NCBI GenBank assembly: GCA_965267535.1
Contig: OZ254082.1
Coordinates: forward strand, 1,860,001 to 1,924,000
Origin: CAXBNB01 sp965267535
GTDB lineage: Bacteria; Bacteroidota; Bacteroidia; Cytophagales; Cyclobacteriaceae
Reading direction: 5' to 3'
Length of the DNA: 64,000 bases
In this document: one piece after another, positions 9,313 through 16,802 of the stretch
Numbering within the stretch: the first letter of the stretch is position 1
How the letters are laid out: every line of letters begins with the position of its first letter
The notes under the pieces: model-generated
What the model saw: the letters and a program-made list of their open reading frames with translations, nothing else
Told to the model about the DNA's origin: nothing
The model's database searches: none
Made by a program: the position numbers and the translations under genes

Positions 9313-9762
9313 ATGAAGCCACTAAATTTACCTCCTTATCCTGTCAGATTCAGTGCCGATAAGGCCTCTGTTTTTGACCCGATACGTAAAAAATACATTG
9401 TGCTTCAGCCCGAAGAGTGGGTGCGCCAGCATTTCGTGCACTACATGATCGGGTACTTGTCTTACCCTATGGCGCTGATCAAAGTGGAGTTTGGGATCAA
9501 ATACAATCAGCTGCAGAAAAGACCCGACATACTGGCTTTTGATCGTAACGGAGACCCGCTGCTGCTGGTAGAGTGCAAAACCTTTGAGCAAAAACTCACT
9601 CCCTTGGTTTTCGAACAGGTATCGGTATACAACAAGATACTGAAGAGCCCCTATGTGGTGGTGACCAACGGCCTGGATCATTTTTGCTGGAAGCAGGATA
9701 AAGCTACAGGTAAGGTCGATTTTTTAGATGCGATTCCTGATTTTAAAGATATAGTTGGATAA
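9313..9762 (+). CDS. Orphan type I restriction HsdR N-terminal-domain protein
   Basis: Stand-alone PD-(D/E)XK nuclease-like domain of the HsdR_N_2 type, 149 residues, with no methylase, specificity or helicase gene beside it. The active-site pattern is intact: RPDILAFD followed by LLLVECKTFEQ, giving Asp...Glu-x-Lys. The start at 9313 (MKPLNLPPYP) is chosen over an upstream in-frame ATG at 9223 because that extension overlaps the divergent amn gene and a promoter-like TACTTTG lies at 9299-9305. Such orphans are common in Bacteroidota and are not part of a restriction system; their role is unknown. Confidence 0.8.
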   Translation: MKPLNLPPYPVRFSADKASVFDPIRKKYIVLQPEEWVRQHFVHYMIGYLSYPMALIKVEFGIKYNQLQKRPDILAFDRNGDPLLLVECKTFEQKLTPLVFEQVSVYNKILKSPYVVVTNGLDHFCWKQDKATGKVDFLDAIPDFKDIVG

Positions 9763-9823
9763 AAAGCAATTGATTTCATTTGGGGTTATTTATTTTAGCC
9801 CGATAACTCAAAAGTATGTGTTT

Positions 9824-10261
9824 ATGAAGCGGATGTTGTTTTTTTTCTTTTGTGTTTTCCTTTCGTCGGGAGCCAACGCGAGCAATCCGTCGGATGAGAA
9901 TTATACCCTGACCGTATACATCAAAAACTTTAAGAATGCCGAAGGGCAGGTAGCGGTAGCTTACTTTGATTCGAAAGAGAGCTTTTTAAAGGAAGGAAAA
10001 GGACGATTTGTGCCGCTGGAAGATAAAAACCGGGCCAAGGTGGTTTTCGAAAATGTAAAAAAAGGCGCCCTGGCGATAAGTGTGTATCACGATAAAAATG
10101 CCAACGGCAAATTAGATAAAGGCTTTCTCGGTATTCCCACCGAAGATTATGGCTTTTCAAATAATGCAAAAGGGTACTTTGGTCCTCCGGCATTTAAAGA
10201 CTGCCTGGTGCAGATAGATGCACATACTACAGTTGAGATAGATCTGCAGGGCGACCGTTGA
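9824..10261 (+). CDS. DUF2141 family exported protein
   Basis: Small exported protein of 145 residues with a signal peptide (MKRMLFFFFCVFLSSGANAS) and one immunoglobulin-like DUF2141 domain. The family signature is visible: LTVYIKNFKNAEGQVAVA, then ALSVYHDKNANGKLDKG-like residues (here ALAISVYHDKNANGKLD) and GIPTEDYGFSNNAKG. The DKNANGKLD segment resembles a calcium-binding loop. The start at 9824 begins the signal peptide; a TTG further upstream would overlap the previous gene. Function of the family is not known. Confidence 0.85.
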   Translation: MKRMLFFFFCVFLSSGANASNPSDENYTLTVYIKNFKNAEGQVAVAYFDSKESFLKEGKGRFVPLEDKNRAKVVFENVKKGALAISVYHDKNANGKLDKGFLGIPTEDYGFSNNAKGYFGPPAFKDCLVQIDAHTTVEIDLQGDR

Positions 10262-10334
10262 TTTTTAAGAGTGAAGAGCAGGAACTTTACCTGCCTTAGG
10301 GGTGTTGACAACATCTACAAACAGAATACAGAAC

Positions 10335-10865
10335 ATGGAAATAGCAACATTTGGTAACGGCTGCTTTTGGTGTACCGAGGCAGTGTTTCAGAAGTTAAAA
10401 GGAGTAGAACAGGTGGTGTCGGGCTACTCAGGAGGAAAGGTGAAGAACCCCACCTACAAAGAAGTGTGCAGCGGCCTGACCGGTCATGCAGAAGTGCTGC
10501 AGATTACATTTGATCCGGCGGTAATTTCCTACGAGGAGTTGCTGGAAGTGTTTTGGAATACTCACGACCCTACTACGCTCAACCGACAGGGAAACGACAT
10601 AGGCACTCAATACAGGTCGGTTGTTTTTTATCACAGCGAAGAACAAAAAGCGAAGGCGGAACAATACAAACAGCAGCTTACAGAGGCAGCCGTGTGGAGC
10701 GATCCTATCGTGACAGAGATTTCGCCTGCCAGTGTGTTTTATCCGGCAGAAGATTATCATCAAAACTACTTCAATCAGCACGGAGACGAACCGTATTGCA
10801 ATTTTGTAGTGCGGCCTAAGGTGGAAAAGTTTGTAAACAAATATGCAGACAAGCTCAAAGCTTAG
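10335..10865 (+). CDS. msrA: Peptide-methionine (S)-S-oxide reductase MsrA
   Basis: Repairs oxidised methionine by reducing methionine-S-sulfoxide. The catalytic motif GNGCFWCTEA sits at the N terminus, with the nucleophilic Cys at residue 10 counted from the ATG at 10335. Other family blocks are VSGYSGG, GHAEVLQITFDP, FWNTHDPTTLNRQGNDIGTQYRS and AEDYHQNYF. An in-frame GTG at 10302 would add 11 residues, but the ATG places the motif at the usual distance. There is no fused MsrB domain. No signal peptide, so cytoplasmic. Confidence 0.96.
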   Translation: MEIATFGNGCFWCTEAVFQKLKGVEQVVSGYSGGKVKNPTYKEVCSGLTGHAEVLQITFDPAVISYEELLEVFWNTHDPTTLNRQGNDIGTQYRSVVFYHSEEQKAKAEQYKQQLTEAAVWSDPIVTEISPASVFYPAEDYHQNYFNQHGDEPYCNFVVRPKVEKFVNKYADKLKA

Positions 10866-10960
10866 TTGGCCAAATAAAAGCTCTGAGAGGATGCTAAAAA
10901 AGAATTTGCTGGTGCGAGTCTTTGTCTAAATGTACAAATAAAAGCGTTTCTCAGCAGAGC

Positions 10961-11362
10961 CTAGTTAAACACCGTTTCTATAAAGTTGAACTCATAACCG
11001 AGCAGATCACTGTAGTCTTCGCCGGCTTCCAGCATGTCATCGTCGTATTCTTCGTAGTACCAGTTTATGGTAAGTGACAGATCGCGTTGACGTACTTTTA
11101 TCAGTCGTTTGAAGGCATCAAACAAGCATTTGGATGAGCTGGTGTTGAAGTATTCAAACTTGAAGTTGGCGGTGATGTCTTTTGTGCCAAAGTGGGCATA
11201 ACGCTCCAGGGCTATGAGCAAACGTTTGTAAAATTGTATTGAATTTTCAGGGCTTGACTTACCTCTCAATTCTAGTAAAGCACGGTCCGGATCAAAATAC
11301 ACGAGTGGAGTGATGCGTGTGGGCCGTATGACAAGCTTTTCTACTTTTTTCTCTTCGATCAC
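10961..11362 (-). CDS. SiaC-family (DUF1987) regulatory phosphoprotein
   Basis: 133-residue protein with the DUF1987 fold. Family blocks: LVIRPTRITPLVYFDPDRALLE near the N terminus, GKSSPENSIQFYK, and FKFEYFNTSSSKCLFD, whose Thr/Ser cluster (about residues 74-77) matches the site phosphorylated in Pseudomonas SiaC. There SiaC is switched by the kinase SiaB and phosphatase SiaA to control a diguanylate cyclase; no partner gene is visible here, so the pathway is inference. It begins with GTG at 11362. A long acidic segment (YYEEYDDDMLEAGEDYSD) precedes the C terminus. Confidence 0.82.
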   Translation of the reverse strand: MIEEKKVEKLVIRPTRITPLVYFDPDRALLELRGKSSPENSIQFYKRLLIALERYAHFGTKDITANFKFEYFNTSSSKCLFDAFKRLIKVRQRDLSLTINWYYEEYDDDMLEAGEDYSDLLGYEFNFIETVFN

Positions 11363-11720
11363 CTGTTTCTTATTCTGTGATTAGATTAGTTTTCCAGCAT
11401 TGATTGAATCTTACGTATAGCAGTTATCCTTACCAATCAATGACAAATAAAATACTGCTGGCTGTGAATCCCGGGCTTAAAGTAGTGGTTTTGAAAATAA
11501 ATAGCAAATTAAAGTATGGCACTGTATTAGGAAACTCCACAATTCAATAAGCAAGACACTCACTCGCATCCATAGCTGTGGGCTAAGTTATCCTTTATGC
11601 ACCAATTACAAAATCTATTTTCGAATATTGTGTTAAAACATTCTATAAAAGGAGTGAAAGCTTATGGCACGAGGCGCTTTACAATTTTAGTGATTAGTTT
11701 GGTTGACCAGAGTGAGCCCA
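11363..11720. other. Non-coding gap between siaC-like and ATP-grasp genes
   Basis: 358 bp without a supported gene. It must hold the promoter of the minus-strand SiaC-like gene and the 3' region of the ATP-grasp gene, but I see no full TAnnTTTG element, no strong hairpin and no repeat. Confidence 0.5.
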
Positions 11721-12626
11721 TTAAGATGAAAAATAAGTGCTGATAACAGCGTCAGCCAACACGTGAGCAGCGGGAGGGTGCTCCCTAAACCAGAGTTCGG
11801 GTTCTATCAGTTCCAGTTCTGAGAGGCAGGGGTTATCCTGATTGTTCCACATTACATCTACGCGGGCATATAGAGGCTGTGGCGAACAGGCAGCTACTAC
11901 GCGCTCTGCAAAGGCAATTTCCCGTGAAGAAGGGACGTAAGGGTGTACCGTGCCCCCAAAATCGTCTTGTACACGAAAGTCGCCTTTTTTCCCTTTTTTC
12001 AGAATGGCATGGGTGTATTTTCCTCCAAACACCATAAAGGCCACTTCGCCTTTGTGCATGATCTGATTTTGAAATTGCTGCAATAGCATCGATTCGTCAG
12101 CTATCAGCGACCGAAAAGTGTTTTCATGATTGGCTACCTCATCAGCCATAAAGCGGTACGTATGCCGTGCACCTCCCGATATGGCAGGCTTGAGGATGAG
12201 CTCCTGCCAGCCGGAGGCGTTTACCCAATCGGCTAGTGTTCGGGGGTCGCCTTTTGCTATAAATCGGGTAGGGGGTATGTCTATCCCTTTTTGGTGAAGC
12301 TCCTGCAGGTAAAACTTGTCGATGTTCCACTGGATAAGCTCCGAACTGTTGATCATAGTGGTTTGCTTACTGGCCTTGTTAAACCAACTGAAAAATTCGG
12401 TTATCCGGTGAAAATAATCCCAGGTGGTACGAAATAACACATAACGTGTATCCGACCAGTTGAAGGTGGGGTTGTCCCAGTTTGTACGCCATACTTTCAG
12501 CCCCTTAGCCTCCAGTGCTTCGGCTACCATGCGGTCTTCGGTCAGTACATTTTGCGTGTATTGGTCTATATCGGTAGGATTTACGTAGCGGGCATCTGTC
12601 AGGAGTACTATGTCGTATGTGGGCAT
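11721..12626 (-). CDS. ATP-grasp ligase, RimK/glutathione-synthetase-like
   Basis: Probable ATP-dependent carboxylate-amine ligase, 301 residues. The fold markers are the N-terminal IVLLTDARY preATP-grasp strand, LILKPAISGGARHT (nucleotide-binding strand and glycine loop), SMLLQQFQ, and the C-terminal metal site YARVDVMW...LSELELIEPELWF. The latter resembles the small family that includes the cycloserine-pathway ligase DcsG, but substrate cannot be inferred. It is monocistronic, flanked by the aroG-like terminator downstream of 12807 and a gap on the other side. Confidence 0.75.
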   Translation of the reverse strand: MPTYDIVLLTDARYVNPTDIDQYTQNVLTEDRMVAEALEAKGLKVWRTNWDNPTFNWSDTRYVLFRTTWDYFHRITEFFSWFNKASKQTTMINSSELIQWNIDKFYLQELHQKGIDIPPTRFIAKGDPRTLADWVNASGWQELILKPAISGGARHTYRFMADEVANHENTFRSLIADESMLLQQFQNQIMHKGEVAFMVFGGKYTHAILKKGKKGDFRVQDDFGGTVHPYVPSSREIAFAERVVAACSPQPLYARVDVMWNNQDNPCLSELELIEPELWFREHPPAAHVLADAVISTYFSS

Positions 12627-12750
12627 GTTTTTTTGTTTTCAAATATAGAAGCAAGGTAAGTTTCTTGCTATTATTTTAGTTTTTTTATCCTTCCATTTTC
12701 ATTTCTATTTTACTTCGTTTGAGGAAAGGAAAAAAACAGAACCGGCCTGC

Positions 12751-12784
12751 TAATAAAAAAGGCTGCCCGATTTGGGCAGCCTTT
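12751..12784 (-). terminator. Rho-independent terminator of the DAHP synthase gene
   Basis: An 11-bp perfect stem (12758-12768 with 12774-12784, loop GATTT) is followed in the minus direction by TTTTTTATTA. It lies 23 bp beyond the stop codon of the DAHP synthase gene. Confidence 0.9.
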
Positions 12785-12806
12785 GCGGTGTAAGTCGAAT
12801 GCACAA

Positions 12807-13871
12807 TTAACGCTTGCTAATTGCTTCTTTTATTTTTGATCTAAAGTCTTTGAGGACTTTTTCAGTGGTTTCCCAGTCTATACATTCGTCGGTTACGGAT
12901 ACTCCGTACTTTAGCGCCGATTTGTCTTCCGGAATGGATTGCTTACCAAAGTGGATGTTGCTTTCCATCATAATACCCATAATGGACTGATTGCCATTTG
13001 CTATTTGAGTGGCTATGTCGTCCAAAACGGCCGGTTGATTTTCGGCTTTTTTGCCGCTATTGGCATGGCTGCAGTCCACCATAATGTTGTGCGGAAAGCC
13101 GGCTTTGGATAATTTTTCTTCGTATTTGGCGATATGCTCCGCAGAGTAGTTGGGCCCTTTTCCACCTCTGAGTATAATGTGTGAGTTGGGGTTGCCCGAG
13201 GTTCTCACTACTGCCACATGCCCATCGGGCTCAATGCTTACAAAGTTGTGCGGAGCAGCTACCGACATGAGTGCCTGAATGGCTATGTCTATGTTGCCGT
13301 CTGTTCCGTTTTTAAATCCAACCACAGAAGACAGGCCGCTGGCCATCTTACGGTGGCTTTGCGATTCTGTAGTCCGGGCACCAATGGCCGTCCACGAAAA
13401 CAAATCCTGAATGTACTGTGGAGTAACTATATCCAGTGCTTCGCCGGCAGTAGGAAGTCCGAGTTCGGCTATGTAAGTAAGGAGTTCACGCGATATGTGT
13501 AACCCTTCGTTGATGTCGCAGGTGTTGTCCATGCTGGGGTCGTTGATCAACCCTTGCCAGCCGGTAGTAGTACGGGGTTTTTCGAAGTACACACGCATTA
13601 CCAAATACAGGGTGTCGTCTACCTCATCGGCCAGTTTTTTTAGTTTTTTGGCATATTCCTTAGCAGCATCTACATCGTGTATAGAGCAGGGGCCTACCAC
13701 TACCAATATACGATTATCTTCTTTGTTCAGAATGTTTTTGATGGTGGTCTGACCATCCCAAACGGTCTTGATGATATTTTCAGTTAGAGGGTACTTTTCT
13801 TTGAGTTGAGTAGGGGTAATGATTGGCTGTTCTGCACTTACATTCAGGTTTTCGATTCGGTTATCTGACAT
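12807..13871 (-). CDS. aroG: 3-deoxy-7-phosphoheptulonate synthase, class I (AroF/G/H type)
   Basis: First enzyme of the shikimate pathway: condenses phosphoenolpyruvate and erythrose 4-phosphate. The 354 residues match the E. coli AroG class in length. Visible signatures: VVVGPCSIHDVDAAKEYA, MRVYFEKPRTTTGW, GLINDPSMD, AIGARTTESQSHRKMASGL, MVDCSHANSGK and GIMMESNIHFGKQ, which contribute phosphate and metal ligands. Feedback type (Phe, Tyr or Trp) cannot be told from the sequence. It appears monocistronic, with its own terminator. A near-consensus -7 element, TAGTTTCG, lies on the minus strand at 13928-13935. Confidence 0.96.
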   Translation of the reverse strand: MSDNRIENLNVSAEQPIITPTQLKEKYPLTENIIKTVWDGQTTIKNILNKEDNRILVVVGPCSIHDVDAAKEYAKKLKKLADEVDDTLYLVMRVYFEKPRTTTGWQGLINDPSMDNTCDINEGLHISRELLTYIAELGLPTAGEALDIVTPQYIQDLFSWTAIGARTTESQSHRKMASGLSSVVGFKNGTDGNIDIAIQALMSVAAPHNFVSIEPDGHVAVVRTSGNPNSHIILRGGKGPNYSAEHIAKYEEKLSKAGFPHNIMVDCSHANSGKKAENQPAVLDDIATQIANGNQSIMGIMMESNIHFGKQSIPEDKSALKYGVSVTDECIDWETTEKVLKDFRSKIKEAISKR

Positions 13872-14373
13872 AGCCTTTTGGTATTAAAATTCATGGTTTA
13901 GGTATTGGGTGTGTTGTTGTAAGCCTGCGAAACTAAGCCATAATATAGTATTGTTGAAGTTTTTGACAATTCTTTTGTAGAAAGCCACAGAAAAAAAGAG
14001 TGTTACGTTCGGCAGACTGTTTGTTATAGCTTGTAAAATGCATGGTTTCGGTCCTTGCTTGTATCTTATCAATAGCAGAATTGATCAGAAAGTCGATTTA
14101 TGGATTCAATCACTTTTTTTCGGCATATTCCAATACATTACGATGAAGTATGAGCCAGGTAGTTTGATGTCGACGTACAGTCAAGGGTATGATTTACGCC
14201 TCAATGCTAATTTTTGCCGCGGTGTATTTGTAGCAAGAGGTGGGTTTAAAATACAAATTCCACAGATTAGGAGTAATCTGTGGAATTTGTGCTGTATACC
14301 CCGAGCGCGATAGGGAGATTTCCGAAACGCTACCTGACTAACTATGAATCAGGCGGGTATGGTGTTGTAGTTT
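13872..14373. other. 502-bp gap with aroG promoter region and a long perfect hairpin
   Basis: No convincing gene. The left part should hold the aroG promoter (possible -7 TAGTTTCG, minus strand, 13928-13935). The right part carries the 17-bp hairpin at 14253-14290, listed separately. A 62-residue minus-strand open frame ends 13 bp before aroG and a 91-residue plus-strand frame runs through the hairpin, but neither has a recognisable domain. Confidence 0.6.
14253..14290 (-). terminator. Perfect 17-bp hairpin downstream of the copper operon
   Basis: 14253-14269 is the exact reverse complement of 14274-14290, with a 4-nt loop GGAG. It lies 84 bp beyond the last gene of the minus-strand copper efflux operon. 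In the minus direction it is followed by ATTTTAAACCC, a poor T-tract, so termination is plausible but not certain; an inverted-repeat remnant is the alternative. Confidence 0.55.
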
Positions 14374-14928
14374 TTAATTCAGCGTGAGCTTTATAGATCC
14401 GCACTTCATCATTTTGTCGCCAAAATAAGGATTGCGTATTTCTTTAGCTTCAGTGAGCCATGAAGCACCGGTGTTGTTAAGAGCCATAGGGCAGTGAGCT
14501 ACATACAGTTTGCCGCTTTCCAGATTGTTTTGTACGGTTTCCAGCATAGTGTTGCTCAGGTCAGAAAACAACTTGCGTTGCTCGTCGATGTTGGCTGCTT
14601 CACTGATTTGTGTGGCTGTAGCAAGCAGTGCATCGCTGTTTTTTACCTCCTTTAGAGCCGTTACAAGGATCAGTGCATTGCTTTTGGCTTTGTCAAAATC
14701 AGTAGCAGTGAGTGCCGTTCGCAGTAGCTTGTATTGTTCGTAAGCGTGAGCGAGTGTTTTGTCTTTAAACGATAGCTGCTGATCACTTTGTGCTTCGTGT
14801 GCATGTGCGTTATCACTTTCGTGTGCGTGTCCGTGATCGCTGGTCTGCTTTTTCTGCCCACAGGCAAATGCCATACTCAGTAGGCATACTGTCAGAAGGC
14901 TGTAGTGTTTAATGCGTGAAGTTTTCAT
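14374..14928 (-). CDS. DUF3347 lipoprotein, His-rich, copper-binding candidate
   Basis: 184-residue lipoprotein (MAFACGQ, Cys about 23) that ends the copper efflux operon. After the lipid anchor comes a His-rich stretch, HGHAHESDNAHAHEAQ, likely to bind metal. The rest is a helical DUF3347 domain with the C-terminal signature AHCPMALNN, WLTEAKEIRNPYFGDKMMKCG. The same signature closes the CusB protein encoded just upstream, so the domain occurs here both alone and fused. Likely role: periplasmic Cu/Ag scavenging for the efflux pump (inference from context). Confidence 0.83.
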   Translation of the reverse strand: MKTSRIKHYSLLTVCLLSMAFACGQKKQTSDHGHAHESDNAHAHEAQSDQQLSFKDKTLAHAYEQYKLLRTALTATDFDKAKSNALILVTALKEVKNSDALLATATQISEAANIDEQRKLFSDLSNTMLETVQNNLESGKLYVAHCPMALNNTGASWLTEAKEIRNPYFGDKMMKCGSIKLTLN

Positions 14929-14958
14929 AGTGTTAAATGTTTGAAATGGTTTATAAAA

Positions 14959-15030
14959 CCCTGCTTTGCCAGGTCTATATTGGTTGACATTTGTTTGGTC
15001 TTTCCAGGTTTCAACGATGGTAAAGTAGGA
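14959..15030. mobile_element. Possible short, decayed relative of the 133-bp MITE
   Basis: CCCTGCTTTGCCA at 14959-14971 and TGGTAAAGTAGGA at 15018-15030 are imperfect inverted ends resembling the terminal repeats of the elements at 33476 and 61297. TAAA-like sequence flanks both sides. The interior (about 46 bp) is much shorter than in the two intact copies and only weakly similar. It lies between the cusB and DUF3347 genes. Could be chance. Confidence 0.35.
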
Positions 15031-15053
15031 TTAAAGTTAAAAATTTATTTAGG

Positions 15054-16754
15054 CTACTCCTTTACCGGAGCAATTTCTTTTTTGACTTCCCCACACTTGA
15101 GCATAGATGCACCAAAGTAAGGATTGCGTATTTCTTTCTCTTTACTCAGCCAGTCGGCACCTTCGTTGCTGTCTGCCATAGGGCAGTGCAACACATAGGC
15201 GGTGCGGGTGGCTGAGGGGTAGGATTGTTGCATTTCAATTACTTTTTCCGATAGGGCAATAAATCCCTCTCGCATGTCTTCCAGTGTAGAGGAGGCACTT
15301 GTCTGTTTTACGTGTTTTTCCAGCCCTTTTTGCTGTGGAGCCCACTCAGCGTACTGCTTAGTCTGGTTTTTTACTTTTTTCAGTTCGAGGAGCATTTTTT
15401 CAGCACTGTTTTTTGCGAGTGTGAAATCATCATTTACCAGCGCGTCTTTTAGTTCGAAATAAGTCTCCAGCAAGGGAGAGATCGCTCGACCGATGGCTTT
15501 GGTTTCTGCTGTGATTTTTCGTGCAGGAGGCAGGCTCATCATGCTGGGCTTGCCGGCCAGCTGTGCGGCAGCATCTATTTGGAAAGCCCCGTTTATTACC
15601 ACTTCTTCTCCGGTTTTCAATCCATCAGTTATCAGGTATTTGTCGCCCATATCCGGCCCCAGAATTACTTCTCTGAGGCTAAAAAGTGCTTTGTTACTGT
15701 CCTGTTTTTTTACATACACTACCGATCGCTTACCCGTCCAGAGTACAGCCGATTTAGGAATAGCAATACCGTCAGATGGAGCAGGTAGGTTGCTGCTGAT
15801 AGTTGCCGACACAAACATTTCAGGTTTTAAGATTTGGTTTGTGTTGAGCACTTCCACCCGGGCCCGGGCAGTACGGGTGGTAGCGTTTATTACCGGGTCT
15901 ATGAACTGAACGTTTCCCGAAAAGGTCTTACCGGGTAAGGCATGAGGTTGCATGCTCACACTGTCGCCGGCTTTTATCCAGGGTAGGTCGCTCTCGTATA
16001 CGTCGAGCTGTACCCATACACGGCGCAGGTTGGAAGTTTCGAATAGAATGTCTCCCATACGCACATGGTCGCCCTGTGCTACTTTTCTGGAGATTACCGT
16101 CCCGCCATGATGGGCATGTATTTTCAGGAGGTAAAAGGGTTTGTCTGCCTTTTCGATTTTGTTGATTTCTGCTTCGGTTATTTTCCAGTAAGCCAGTTTT
16201 TGCCGGGCGCTCCGGTAAAGCTTGGGATTTTCGTCTTTGCTGCGAAAGGCCAGTTGGAGTTCCTGCTGGGCTGTGGTAAGTTCCGGAGAGTATACCTCGG
16301 CCAGCAGTTGTCCGCGTTTGATTTTCTGTCCGGCGTAGTTAACATATAGTTTTTCTATCCTCCCGTGAAAGTGTGCAGCTAGCTTGTGGAGCTCACTTTC
16401 GTTTATCGCTACTTTTCCGGTCAGTAGGGTTTCTTTTAGGGGTGTACTTTCCTTTACTACCGTTGTTTGTACATGGGCCAGTTTTATGGCTGTGGCAGAC
16501 ATACTCACGGACAGGTCGTCTTCTGAGTCTGATGCAGCCAGGGGTATCAAATCCATGCCACATATAGGGCAAGCACCGGGTTCGGGCTGCCGGATCTGTG
16601 GATGCATAGAACAGGTCCATACTTCTTCTTGACTTCCCGCACTGTGATCGTGGTTTTCGTTGAGAGGTGAGTGTTGGGGTTTTATCCACCAACCTACAGC
16701 TACTCCCAGAAGGAGAGTGGCCACTGCCAGGCTATATATATAAGATGTTTTCAT
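15054..16754 (-). CDS. cusB: CusB-like RND periplasmic adaptor with metal-binding and DUF3347 domains
   Basis: Membrane-fusion subunit linking the CusA pump to the outer-membrane channel; 566 residues, longer than E. coli CusB (about 407). An N-terminal membrane anchor is followed at about 46-71 by a heavy-metal-binding domain, WTCSMHPQIRQPEPG then ACPICGMDLIP. Next come the adaptor's barrel-sandwich hybrid (AHFHGRIEKLYVNYAGQKIKRGQ) and beta-barrel domains (GDHVRMGDILFE, SGNVQFIDP). The extra C-terminal 150 residues are a DUF3347 domain with LHCPMADSNEGADWL and EIRNPYFGASMLKCG. Metal is copper or silver by domain content. It follows the TolC-like gene at 48 bp. Confidence 0.92.
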   Translation of the reverse strand: MKTSYIYSLAVATLLLGVAVGWWIKPQHSPLNENHDHSAGSQEEVWTCSMHPQIRQPEPGACPICGMDLIPLAASDSEDDLSVSMSATAIKLAHVQTTVVKESTPLKETLLTGKVAINESELHKLAAHFHGRIEKLYVNYAGQKIKRGQLLAEVYSPELTTAQQELQLAFRSKDENPKLYRSARQKLAYWKITEAEINKIEKADKPFYLLKIHAHHGGTVISRKVAQGDHVRMGDILFETSNLRRVWVQLDVYESDLPWIKAGDSVSMQPHALPGKTFSGNVQFIDPVINATTRTARARVEVLNTNQILKPEMFVSATISSNLPAPSDGIAIPKSAVLWTGKRSVVYVKKQDSNKALFSLREVILGPDMGDKYLITDGLKTGEEVVINGAFQIDAAAQLAGKPSMMSLPPARKITAETKAIGRAISPLLETYFELKDALVNDDFTLAKNSAEKMLLELKKVKNQTKQYAEWAPQQKGLEKHVKQTSASSTLEDMREGFIALSEKVIEMQQSYPSATRTAYVLHCPMADSNEGADWLSKEKEIRNPYFGASMLKCGEVKKEIAPVKE

Positions 16755-16802
16755 TTGTTTCTAATTTATTTTTTCAATCAGTCTGATGGACTTTTTATCG
16801 TG

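Noticed and set aside
10870..10960. GCTCTG/CAGAGC pair between msrA and the SiaC-like gene as shared terminator
   Set aside because: Arms are about 70 bp apart and imperfect.
13884..14072. 62-codon minus-strand frame just upstream of aroG, possible aromatic leader peptide
   Set aside because: Phe, Tyr and Trp codons are scattered, not clustered, and no attenuator hairpins follow in the 13 bp before aroG.
14038..14313. 91-codon plus-strand frame in the aroG-copper gap
   Set aside because: No domain, and its end is formed by the 17-bp hairpin; no promoter element with a full match.
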